Shown in pieces: positions 1-6,361 of a stretch of DNA of 7,648 bases. The DNA is from an uncultured Bacteroidia bacterium (GTDB lineage: Bacteria; Bacteroidota; Bacteroidia; Bacteroidales; UBA932), in the NCBI GenBank assembly GCA_902796455.1, contig CADBPH010000184.1, forward strand, positions 1-7,648, in the 5' to 3' direction. Each line of letters begins with the position of its first letter. The stretch's first letter is position 1. A program made the translations under genes and the position numbers. A model generated the notes under the pieces. The model searched no databases and was not told the origin of the DNA. It was given only the letters and a program-made list of their open reading frames with translations.

Positions 1-68
1 CATAGGAGAATCGAACTCCTGACCTTTTGAATGCCATTCAAACGCTCTACCAACTGAGCTAATACCCC
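1..68 (-). tRNA. tRNA-Ala (anticodon GGC), 3' end cut by window edge
   Basis: Read on the minus strand, the 5' acceptor strand is GGGGTAT (68..62). It is followed by a D arm (GCTC/GAGC stem around AGTTGGTA), an anticodon arm with stem TTTGA/TCAAA and seven-base loop ATGGCAT, a five-base variable region AGGTC, and a T arm (AGGAG/CTCCT around TTCGATT). Bases 34-36 of the loop are GGC, which reads the alanine codons GCC and GCU. Only three bases of the 3' acceptor strand (ATG) lie in the window. They pair with T7 and A6, and as a G-U with T5, so the G3:U70 pair that marks alanine tRNAs cannot be checked. Whether CCA is encoded is also outside the window. Confidence 0.95.
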
Positions 69-79
69 ATTTGCGGATG

Positions 80-110
80 CAAATATACAATGAGTTGGGG
101 ACTTTTCAAA
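80..110 (-). promoter_or_regulatory. Promoter of tRNA-Ala
   Basis: On the minus strand there is TTTG (110..107), a 19-bp spacer, then TATATTTG (87..80). This is an exact match to the Bacteroidetes primary sigma factor consensus (TTTG -33 box, TAnnTTTG -7 box). The tRNA starts 11 nt further on, so transcription would begin just upstream of the mature 5' end. It is the best promoter match in the window, which suits a highly expressed tRNA. Confidence 0.85.
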
Positions 111-129
111 ATCTTTCTCAAAAAATCAC

Positions 130-137
130 TATCTTCG
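130..137 (+). promoter_or_regulatory. Possible weak -7 box for the phosphodiester glycosidase gene
   Basis: TATCTTCG matches TAnnTTTG except for one base and lies 34 nt upstream of the TTG start codon. No TTTG is found at 19-21 bp upstream; the nearest T-rich run (TTTT, 103-106) is 23 bp away. It is the only candidate in the 103-bp gap between the divergent tRNA and this gene. If it is real, the promoter is weak. Confidence 0.35.
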
Positions 138-171
138 TTTGAGTAAGAAGATGGATTTAATTTTCTGAGCC

Positions 172-1020
172 TTGAAAAAGATATTTTTACTCGCGGCCCT
201 GTTGGGTTTGCTTTTCCCACTGCGGGCTCATGCCCAGACCGCAGCGGATTCAACGCTTTGGGCTGCAATCGATTGGCAATGGACTGACCTCGGAAAGGGA
301 GCCCGTGCGGGCTATGCCCAGATCCATATTTGGGACAGTGTCCAGAGCATCAGCATCGTAACGTATCCTATCCGGAAGTTCCGGACTTCGCTGGTCCATG
401 CCCCGGGAGAACTGAGCAATACGACCGATTCCCTGGCCAGGCGTGAACATGCCCGTTTTGCCTTGAATGGCAGTTATTTCAACATGAAGCGTCTGACTCC
501 CGTTACTTTCTTCAACCTGGCCCACCGGGTGGTCGGCGTTACACCGGCTTCCGGACTCTACCGTTCAAACGGGGTGCTGTGTATCCGGAACCGGTGCGGG
601 AAACGGCTTGAAATCATCCCGTATGACAGCACCCGGACGGAAAATTACCGGCGTCAGTATTATTCCGCCCTGGCTTCCGGTCCGATTCTGATGCTGGACG
701 GAAAAGTCCCGCCCTTCCCGGCGGAGGCTTCTTTCTATCAAATGCGGCATCCCCGGACCATTTTCGGCTGGGATGCGGCAGGGACTGCGTACATGGTGGT
801 TGTGGACGGACGCTTCCCGGGTCAGGCGGCAGGAATGTCCATTCTTGAACTGACGGTCATCGCCCGCTTGCTGGGCATGAAGGATGCCATCAACCTGGAC
901 GGAGGCGGTTCTTCTACCTTATGGACCGACCGGACAGGGGTCATCAATTATCCCTACGACAACCGGGTTTTCGATCATGCCGGGATGCGGAAGGTTCCGA
1001 ATATCCTGATCGTCAAGTAA
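172..1020 (+). CDS. Secreted phosphodiester glycosidase family protein (DUF2233/NAGPA domain)
   Basis: The protein has 282 residues. Residues 1-22 form a Sec signal peptide (Lys-Lys, a hydrophobic core, then an AHAQ-type cleavage region) with no lipobox, so the product is probably periplasmic or secreted. Residues of about 45-282 match the phosphodiester glycosidase domain found in the human mannose-6-phosphate uncovering enzyme and in many bacterial proteins. Its family motifs are NGSYF (99-103), ASGPILMLDGK (168-178), HPRT (193-196), VVVDGR (209-214) and DGGGSST (243-249). The family cleaves sugar-1-phosphodiester bonds; the substrate here is unknown, and a cell-surface glycan or teichoic-acid-like polymer is only a guess. 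The start is TTG at 172: an in-frame TGA at 166-168 excludes anything earlier, and the next ATG (residue 105) would remove the signal peptide and the first motif. The gene diverges from the tRNA and converges on recO with a single base between the stops. Confidence 0.88.
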   Translation: MKKIFLLAALLGLLFPLRAHAQTAADSTLWAAIDWQWTDLGKGARAGYAQIHIWDSVQSISIVTYPIRKFRTSLVHAPGELSNTTDSLARREHARFALNGSYFNMKRLTPVTFFNLAHRVVGVTPASGLYRSNGVLCIRNRCGKRLEIIPYDSTRTENYRRQYYSALASGPILMLDGKVPPFPAEASFYQMRHPRTIFGWDAAGTAYMVVVDGRFPGQAAGMSILELTVIARLLGMKDAINLDGGGSSTLWTDRTGVINYPYDNRVFDHAGMRKVPNILIVK

Positions 1021-1021
1021 T

Positions 1022-1678
1022 TCACCCGAACAGTTCCCGCAAGACGCCGAGAGACTTGATGTTGATGCGGGTCTCCGTGTGGAATTCCAGGTATTCGATG
1101 ATGGCAGCGCACAAGTCGTTGCGCGTCTGTCCCGTCATCGGGACCAGCATGGCTTCTTCATAGGGCAATGCCAGGAGGCGCCGTACCAGCGATGCATTGT
1201 CTTTGACAAAGGGAAGCAGATCTTCCAGCGTCGGCCGGAACCCCAGCGCGATGGCGAATTCCAGGAGAAAGAGCAGGTGGAAATTGCTGAAATCCCGGTC
1301 CAGGCTGTCCAGGGTCATGATTTCCCGCAGGCACCAGTCATAGATTCCATCTTCGTCGGCCCCTTCTGCCAGCGTCTTGAAAAGGACTTCGCTCATGAAG
1401 AGCGTCATGGAATTCTTATACAGGTTGTTCCGTATGCCGTTCAAGGCTGTCCGGGCTGTGAACTTTCCGGCATACCCCAATGTGGATTTGGGGTTCTCCC
1501 GGATTTGGGCTTCCAGAATGTTCAGCGGAAGGAATAGTGCCATGGACGTTTTCTGGCCGATTCGGACCAGGAAACTCCGCCGGCCATATTCCCGGCTAAG
1601 GGTATGAAGGACAATGCTGTTTTCTCCGAACTTGGTGTAGTTCAGGACGATCAGTTCGATATCGGCTGTCGCTGCCAT
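1022..1678 (-). CDS. recO: DNA repair protein RecO
   Basis: The protein has 218 residues, slightly shorter than E. coli RecO (about 242). Residues 1-75 look like the N-terminal OB fold, with the typical opening in which a short strand (IELIVLNYTKFGENSIVLHTL) leads to YGRRSFLV at 31-38. From about residue 85 it is mostly helical, including LGFRP (145-149) and a C-terminal SLGVLRELF resembling the end of many RecO proteins. RecO anneals single strands and, with RecR, loads RecA onto SSB-coated DNA in gap repair. There is no CxxC pair, so the zinc site of some RecO proteins is absent, as in E. coli. It starts with ATG 14 nt after the rdgB stop and is almost certainly translated from the rdgB transcript. 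N-terminal family resemblance is moderate, so the call rests on both ends together. Confidence 0.85.
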   Translation of the reverse strand: MAATADIELIVLNYTKFGENSIVLHTLSREYGRRSFLVRIGQKTSMALFLPLNILEAQIRENPKSTLGYAGKFTARTALNGIRNNLYKNSMTLFMSEVLFKTLAEGADEDGIYDWCLREIMTLDSLDRDFSNFHLLFLLEFAIALGFRPTLEDLLPFVKDNASLVRRLLALPYEEAMLVPMTGQTRNDLCAAIIEYLEFHTETRINIKSLGVLRELFG

Positions 1679-1692
1679 CCGGAAAGATCGGC

Positions 1693-2367
1693 TTATTTCC
1701 CGTTCAGGAATGCGGCCATGGCGCGGAGGGCCTTCCCGCGGTGTGAGATGGCGTTTTTGGCTGTTTCACCGGTCTGGGCCAGGGTAAGGCGCTCCGTGTT
1801 GGGGACCAGCGTTCCGTCTTCGGCGGGGAGGGAATCGGGGATGAACACCGGATCGTAGCCGAATCCGCCGTCTCCTTTCTTTTCCAGTCCGATCCGGCCC
1901 TCAAGGACGCCTTCGAACACGTGCGTCTCACCGTCCAGAATCAGGGTTACAACTGTTCTGAACCGGGCTTTGCGCGTGGCATGGACGGTATGGATCCCGT
2001 ATTCCCTGGCCAGAGACGCTTCCATCTCCTGCAAAGCCATTTCCCGGAGAAGCTTAGCCATATTTGCCTGAGGATCATGTCCTTCCGAGGCATAGCGGGC
2101 CGTATGGACTCCGGGATCTCCTCCCAGGATTTCCACTTCCAGCGCCGTGTCGTCTGCAAAACAGTCGGTACCCAGTTGGTTGTGAATGTACTCCGCTTTC
2201 TGCAGGGAGTTGGCGGCCAGGGTGTTCCCCGTCTCCGGAATCTCTTGGGTAATACCGGCTTCGGCCGGAGTAACGAGGCTGAACCCCCGGCCCAGGATTT
2301 CTTGTGCTTCCCGCAGTTTTCCGCTGTTGCCCGTTGCGAAAACCATTTTCTTAACTGCTTGTTTCAT
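1693..2367 (-). CDS. rdgB: RdgB/HAM1-family XTP/dITP pyrophosphatase
   Basis: The protein has 224 residues from the ATG at 2367. The family hydrolyses non-canonical purine triphosphates (XTP, dITP, ITP) to monophosphates, keeping them out of DNA and RNA in the cytoplasm. Visible motifs are FATGNSGK (10-17, phosphate-binding start), FADDTALEVE (70-79, with the catalytic Asp pair), PGVHTARYA (85-93), GGFGYDPVF (167-175) and ISHRGKAL (207-214). The usual ADDSGL is ADDTAL here. Between KLLREM and ARF there are about 14 more residues than in E. coli RdgB. A TTG at 2388 would extend the frame by seven codons, but it overlaps the -7 box, so ATG 2367 is chosen; ATG 2346 (MVFATGN) is also possible. 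It is the first gene of the rdgB-recO operon and is transcribed divergently from the S41 protease gene. Confidence 0.92.
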   Translation of the reverse strand: MKQAVKKMVFATGNSGKLREAQEILGRGFSLVTPAEAGITQEIPETGNTLAANSLQKAEYIHNQLGTDCFADDTALEVEILGGDPGVHTARYASEGHDPQANMAKLLREMALQEMEASLAREYGIHTVHATRKARFRTVVTLILDGETHVFEGVLEGRIGLEKKGDGGFGYDPVFIPDSLPAEDGTLVPNTERLTLAQTGETAKNAISHRGKALRAMAAFLNGK

Positions 2368-2385
2368 ATTACATAATTTTCGGTG

Positions 2386-2415
2386 CAAAGATAAGCATAT
2401 TTCCCAATCTGCGAA
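2386..2415 (-). promoter_or_regulatory. Promoter of the rdgB-recO operon
   Basis: The minus strand carries TATCTTTG (2393..2386), a full match to the TAnnTTTG -7 box. A weak -33 candidate (TTCG, 2415..2412) lies 18 bp upstream. Transcription would start near 2380, which gives a short leader before ATG 2367 and argues against the TTG at 2388 as the start codon. Confidence 0.7.
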
Positions 2416-2430
2416 TAATGCTTATCTTTG
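2400..2430 (+). promoter_or_regulatory. Promoter of the S41 protease - U32 operon
   Basis: TTTC (2400-2403, three of four bases of the -33 box), a 19-bp spacer, and TATCTTTG (2423-2430), a full -7 match. Transcription would start at about 2436, leaving a leader of nearly 60 nt before the ATG at 2494. The -33 and -7 elements interlock with those of the rdgB promoter on the other strand. Confidence 0.75.
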
Positions 2431-2441
2431 TCTGTTTCGGC

Positions 2442-2455
2442 ACGGCAATTGCCGT
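2442..2455. repeat. 14-bp perfect palindrome in the S41 protease leader
   Basis: ACGGCAATTGCCGT is its own reverse complement. It lies about 6-20 nt after the predicted transcription start and 38 nt before the start codon. In RNA it can fold as a 5-bp GC-rich stem with an AATT loop; in DNA it has the form of a dimer-binding operator. No run of T follows it, so it is not a terminator. Confidence 0.8.
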
Positions 2456-2493
2456 AACCGCCCCGGGCTCGGTCCCGCCAATCTGTACATACG

Positions 2494-4113
2494 ATGAAAA
2501 AGATACTCTTCAGCGCAGGCGTTCTCCTGCTTTTGGCCGTCAACACGTTCGGCCAGTCCAAAAGTTTCAAGCTCGGCCAGTGGGTCGAAATTGACAATGC
2601 GATCCTCAAGGAGCTCAACCGGTCTTATGTGGACACGCTTCCGGTCGACCGCATCAAAATGGCGGGGATCGAGGCGATGCTCGAGGCCCTGGATCCGTAC
2701 ACGGTCTATATCCCCGAAGAGGATACCGAGGATCTCCAGATGATGCTGAACAAGACCTATGGCGGTATCGGTGCTGTGATTTTCAAGCCTTCCAAGGCCG
2801 GGAATGTCATCATCGATGAGCCTTACGCCGGTTCCCCGGCCGTCAAGTCCGGCTTGCAGTGCGGGGACGAAATCATTGAAATCGACGGTGTTCCGGCAGA
2901 TGGCCTGGATGCCAAGGGTTGCACGGACCGGATGAAAGGGAAGCCGGGGACGACGGTAAAGTTCAAGGTCAAGAAGGTACATACCGGAGAAATAACGGAT
3001 ATCTATGTTACGCGCGAGCGGATCCATATTCCGGATGTCGCTTATGCCGGCATGCTGGACGGGACGACGGGCTATATTCTCCAGACCGGTTTCACGGAGA
3101 ATGTCTCTGCCGATGTTAAGGCCGGTGTCAACAAACTGAAGGCGCAGGGAATGAAAAAACTGGTCCTGGACCTGCGCGGGAACGGCGGCGGCCTGATGAA
3201 CGAGGCGATCAATATTGTTTCCCTTTTTGTCCCCAAGGGTTCCCTGGTGGTGTCCCAGAAGGGGAAATCGATCAAGGAAACCGTTGAGTATAAGACCGTT
3301 CTTGAGCCGATTGATACCGAAATCCCGATTGTTGTCCTGGTAGACGGGGGGACGGCATCTTCTTCGGAGATTGTTGCCGGCGCGCTCCAGGATATGGACC
3401 GGGCAACCATCATGGGCACCCGGACCTTCGGAAAGGGGCTGGTCCAAAGCATCCGGCCTCTTCCGTACAACGGGCAGCTGAAGGTGACGACCGCGAAATA
3501 TTATACGCCGAGCGGCCGCTGCGTGCAGGCCATTGACTATGCGACCCGGGCGGAGGACGGAAGTGTCGCTTCCATTCCGGATTCGCTGACCCGGGAGTTC
3601 AAGACGGCACATGGCCGGACAGTACGCGACGGCGGCGGCATCACGCCGGATGAGATCATCGATCCCCATTCATACAGCCGTCTGACCTTTTCGCTGGTTT
3701 ATAATTCCATTGACAATCAGTTTGCGGTGGATTATTACCGTCGCCATCCGCAGATTCCTGCCCTCGAGGCGTTCCATCTGACCGATGCCGATTACGAGGA
3801 CTTCATCGCTTTCGCCAAGGACAAAGAATTCGATTACCGTTCCTCGGCCAAGACCCTGTTCGACCAGATGCGGAAAGAACTGGATAAAGATGGACTTGAA
3901 AAAGAGATGAAAGCGGAACTGGATGCCCTCGGCAAGTCCCTGGATATGGATAAGGAGCAGTTCCTCCGGCTGAAAAAAGACGAAATCCTTCCGATTCTGG
4001 AGGAAGAAATCGCCGCCCGCTATTATTTCCAGGAGGCGAAAATCCAGGTCCGGCTCCGTTATGACCGGCAGTTGGAAGAGGCGCTGACCCGGCCGATGAT
4101 ATCATTCCAATAA
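2494..4113 (+). CDS. S41 family C-terminal processing peptidase (CtpA/Prc type)
   Basis: The protein has 539 residues. Residues 1-21 are a Sec signal peptide without a lipobox, so it acts in the periplasm, where such proteases trim or degrade envelope proteins from the C terminus. An N-terminal helical segment with LDPYTVYIPEED (66-77) precedes a PDZ domain (about 90-175, containing SPAVKSGL and GDEIIEIDG). The protease core follows: LDLRGNGGG (225-233), the Ser motif TASSSEI (287-293) and GKGLVQ (313-318). Ser289, Lys314 and Gln318 have the same spacing (25 and 4 residues) as the Ser-Lys-Gln triad of B. subtilis CtpB, so the enzyme should be active, although family members usually read SASASEI. 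Residues of about 440-539 form a charged helical tail, probably regulatory. The U32 gene follows after 6 nt. The physiological substrate is unknown. Confidence 0.95.
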   Translation: MKKILFSAGVLLLLAVNTFGQSKSFKLGQWVEIDNAILKELNRSYVDTLPVDRIKMAGIEAMLEALDPYTVYIPEEDTEDLQMMLNKTYGGIGAVIFKPSKAGNVIIDEPYAGSPAVKSGLQCGDEIIEIDGVPADGLDAKGCTDRMKGKPGTTVKFKVKKVHTGEITDIYVTRERIHIPDVAYAGMLDGTTGYILQTGFTENVSADVKAGVNKLKAQGMKKLVLDLRGNGGGLMNEAINIVSLFVPKGSLVVSQKGKSIKETVEYKTVLEPIDTEIPIVVLVDGGTASSSEIVAGALQDMDRATIMGTRTFGKGLVQSIRPLPYNGQLKVTTAKYYTPSGRCVQAIDYATRAEDGSVASIPDSLTREFKTAHGRTVRDGGGITPDEIIDPHSYSRLTFSLVYNSIDNQFAVDYYRRHPQIPALEAFHLTDADYEDFIAFAKDKEFDYRSSAKTLFDQMRKELDKDGLEKEMKAELDALGKSLDMDKEQFLRLKKDEILPILEEEIAARYYFQEAKIQVRLRYDRQLEEALTRPMISFQ

Positions 4114-4119
4114 GCGGTG

Positions 4120-5367
4120 ATGCAGAAGAAAGACATTGAGATCATGGCGCCTGCCGGCAATTTCGAGTGCCTGCAGGCGGCCATCCAGGGCGGAGCGGAT
4201 TCCGTATATTTCGGGGTGGGGAACCTCAACATGCGGTCTCGCTCCGCAAATAATTTCGGCCCGGAGGATTTGCCGGAGGTCGTCCGGATCGCCCGTGCGG
4301 CCGGAATCAGGACTTACCTGACACTCAACATTATCTTGTACGGCGAGGACCTTGCGCCCATGCGGGAAGCACTGGATGCCGCACGGGCAGCGGGAGTCGA
4401 TGCCGTCATTGCCTCGGACATGGCGGCCATCATGTATTGCCGGGAAATCGGCATGGAGGTCCATATTTCCACCCAGTTGAATGTTTCCAATATCGAAGCG
4501 CTGCGGTTTTATGCCCAGTTCGCGGATGTCATCGTTCTGGCCCGGGAACTGAATCTCGGCCAGGTGCGCCAGATGTATGATGCCATTCAGGCGGAGGGGA
4601 TCAAAGGGCCGTCGGGCCAGTTGGTCCGGATCGAGATGTTCGCCCATGGCGCCTTGTGCATGGCGGTCTCGGGCAAATGCTACCTCAGCCTGCAAACGTA
4701 CGGTTCATCCGCCAACCGGGGCGCTTGTTTCCAGCTCTGCCGGCGCGGATATGAGGTGACGGACTTGGAAACCGGGGAGAAACTGAATATCGACAACAAG
4801 TACATCATGTCTCCCAAGGACTTGTGTACCATTGAGTTTGTTGACAAGATCATCGATGCGGGCGTGCGGGTCTTCAAGATCGAAGGCCGGGCCCGTTCTG
4901 CCGAATATGTCCGCCGGTGTGTATCCTGTTACCGCCAGGCTGCCGATGCCGTGTGTGACGGAACCTTCACCCCGGAGTTGGGAGCTTCCCTGAAAGTTTC
5001 CCTGGCGGAGGTTTTCAACCGCGGTTTCTGGGACGGGTATTACCAGGGAGCACGGCTCGGGGAATGGAGTGATATCTATGGCAGTGCCGCGACGCGGCGG
5101 AAAGTCTATCTGGGCAAGGTCACGAACTGGTTCGACCGGATTGATGTGGCTGAGATCCAGTTGGAAACCTCGGATTTGTGTACGGGTGACGAGATTATGG
5201 TGATCGGCAATACGACCGGGGTGATCCGCCGGGAAGTGGATGACATGCGGGTCAATTTTTCTCCGGTACAGACGGCTGCGAAAGGGGAGAAATGCTCCGT
5301 CGCCTTCCCCGGGGAACGGCTGCACCGGGGAGATAAAGTCTTCCTCTGGGTTCCGGCTCAGGATTAG
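4120..5367 (+). CDS. U32 family protein, probable Fe-S tRNA/rRNA hydroxylase (TrhP-like)
   Basis: The protein has 415 residues and no signal peptide. It opens with EIMAPAGNFE (7-16) and GGADSVYFGV (24-33), the beginning of the U32 barrel. Residues 172-190 match the U32 signature exactly (E-x-F-x2-G-A-L-C-x4-G-x-C-x-L-S). Cys180, Cys187, Cys203 and Cys236 have nearly the spacing of the [4Fe-4S] ligands of E. coli UbiU; Cys207 is an extra cysteine. MSPKDLC (230-236) and VFKIEGRARS (251-260) are further family motifs. Although named peptidases, characterised members are mainly oxygen-independent hydroxylases: TrhP on tRNA U34, RlhA on 23S rRNA, UbiU/UbiV on ubiquinone precursors. The length and single U32 module fit TrhP better than RlhA; that assignment is inferred. 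GTG 4117 is directly followed by ATG 4120, and ATG is preferred. It lies 6 nt after the S41 protease gene; its stop overlaps that of the convergent prenyl synthase gene. Confidence 0.88.
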   Translation: MQKKDIEIMAPAGNFECLQAAIQGGADSVYFGVGNLNMRSRSANNFGPEDLPEVVRIARAAGIRTYLTLNIILYGEDLAPMREALDAARAAGVDAVIASDMAAIMYCREIGMEVHISTQLNVSNIEALRFYAQFADVIVLARELNLGQVRQMYDAIQAEGIKGPSGQLVRIEMFAHGALCMAVSGKCYLSLQTYGSSANRGACFQLCRRGYEVTDLETGEKLNIDNKYIMSPKDLCTIEFVDKIIDAGVRVFKIEGRARSAEYVRRCVSCYRQAADAVCDGTFTPELGASLKVSLAEVFNRGFWDGYYQGARLGEWSDIYGSAATRRKVYLGKVTNWFDRIDVAEIQLETSDLCTGDEIMVIGNTTGVIRREVDDMRVNFSPVQTAAKGEKCSVAFPGERLHRGDKVFLWVPAQD

Positions 5368-6347
5368 CGGCTTCTTCCGACCAGTTTTTCAGCGAAACGC
5401 CGCAGGGTCTCGTGGCGGACGCCGGTGCAGGCTTTCCCTGCGCATTCCAGCGCGCGGGCATTGAACCGCAAAATCTCGTACTTGGCATCCTCATCCACTC
5501 CGAGCGCGCTGTAAATCTCTTTGACACGCCGGATTTTCTCTTCCCGCTGCGACACGCTTTCCACGGGCATTCCGATGGCGTCCATCAGGGCTTCTTTTTG
5601 CGCTCCCTCCGCTTTTTCCATGGCCCGGATGGTCAGCCAGCTCTTTTTATTCTGGACGATATCCCCACCGATCGGCTTGCCGAAAACCTCGCTGTCGCCG
5701 AATGCGTCGAGGTAATCGTCCGTGATCTGGAACGCCAGTCCGAGGTTGTAGCCATACCCGTACAGGTCTTCGCAGGCCTGCTGGGGAGCACCGCCCAGGA
5801 TCGCGCCCATTTTCGCCGAGCAAGCCAGCAGGACACCGGTCTTCAGACCGATCATCTGCATGTACCGCTCCATGTCCACTTGCTGTTCTTTCTCAAAATC
5901 CATGTCCATCTGCTGGCCTTCGCAAACCCCGGCGGCCGTTGTCGTGAACAGGGACATGACCCGGGAAAGGACGCGGGCAGGGGCCGAGGCGATGCGGCGG
6001 TAACTGTCGATGCACATGACATCCCCGCTGAGGATGGCCGTGTCCGCATTCCATTTCTTCCAGACCGTCGGCATGTTCCTGCGGAGCGGCGAACGGTCCA
6101 TGATATCGTCATGGATTAGGGTAAAGCTGTGGAAGACCTCCAGGCCTGCGGCACATTGGAGGACCGCGTCATCCAGCACATCCTTGTAAATAGAATAGAC
6201 CGTCAGGCACAGCCGGGGACGGAGCCGTTTTCCGCCGATGGCAATCATATAGCGGAGCGGGTCATAGAGTCCTTCGGGAGCGGCTGGGAATTCGATGCCG
6301 GAGAATAATTGCTGCAGGGCGGCGTCAATCTGGTTTTCGTTGATCAT
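5364..6347 (-). CDS. Polyprenyl (trans-isoprenyl) diphosphate synthase, probably short-chain
   Basis: The protein has 327 residues. It condenses isopentenyl diphosphate with allylic diphosphates to make all-trans prenyl diphosphates in the cytoplasm. GGKRLRP (38-44) binds IPP; the first Asp-rich motif is DDIMD (80-84), followed by the conserved Arg-Arg (89-90); the second is DDYLD (210-214), within GLAFQITDDYLD; GKPIGGDI (223-230) and the following Lys pair are also conserved. The first motif has no two-residue insertion, which separates it from E. coli-type farnesyl synthases. Phe75, five residues before the motif, is a bulky chain-stopping position, so a C15-C20 product is more likely than a quinone-length chain; this is inference. 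The start is ATG 6347, 21 nt downstream of a perfect -7 box. It is a single-gene unit whose TAA overlaps the U32 TAG. Confidence 0.93.
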   Translation of the reverse strand: MINENQIDAALQQLFSGIEFPAAPEGLYDPLRYMIAIGGKRLRPRLCLTVYSIYKDVLDDAVLQCAAGLEVFHSFTLIHDDIMDRSPLRRNMPTVWKKWNADTAILSGDVMCIDSYRRIASAPARVLSRVMSLFTTTAAGVCEGQQMDMDFEKEQQVDMERYMQMIGLKTGVLLACSAKMGAILGGAPQQACEDLYGYGYNLGLAFQITDDYLDAFGDSEVFGKPIGGDIVQNKKSWLTIRAMEKAEGAQKEALMDAIGMPVESVSQREEKIRRVKEIYSALGVDEDAKYEILRFNARALECAGKACTGVRHETLRRFAEKLVGRSR

Positions 6348-6361
6348 GGAATTCGGATTGT

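Larger units (their letters stand above)
2386..2430. repeat. Perfect 13-bp inverted repeat in a divergent promoter region
   Basis: CAAAGATAAGCAT (2386-2398) and its exact reverse complement ATGCTTATCTTTG (2418-2430) are separated by 19 bp. Each arm contains the -7 box of one of the two divergent genes, which explains eight positions of the symmetry. The other five are not demanded by the promoter consensus. Confidence 0.9.

Noticed and set aside
69..84. ATTTGC-GGAT-GCAAAT inverted repeat next to the tRNA start
   Set aside because: Only 6 bp per arm and half of it is the -7 box of the tRNA promoter; no T-run or other sign of a terminator or attachment site. No integrase gene is present beside the tRNA.
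2368..2388. TTG start of rdgB at 2388
   Set aside because: The codon overlaps the -7 box, so it would lie upstream of the transcription start; the added residues have no counterpart in the family.
2422..3669. 415-codon minus-strand open frame opposite the S41 protease gene
   Set aside because: It lies wholly antisense to a gene with an intact catalytic triad. Its translation is rich in Arg, Asp and Gly without any family motif, as expected for the reverse frame of GC-rich coding DNA, and it crosses the S41 promoter region.
2494..5367. S41 and U32 genes as a two-component proteolytic system
   Set aside because: They are adjacent and probably cotranscribed, but one is exported and the other is cytoplasmic with Fe-S cysteines, so a joint proteolysis role is unlikely.
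5412..6119. 235-codon plus-strand open frame opposite the prenyl synthase gene
   Set aside because: Antisense to all the conserved Asp-rich motifs of the synthase, with His/Arg/Asp-rich composition typical of a shadow frame.
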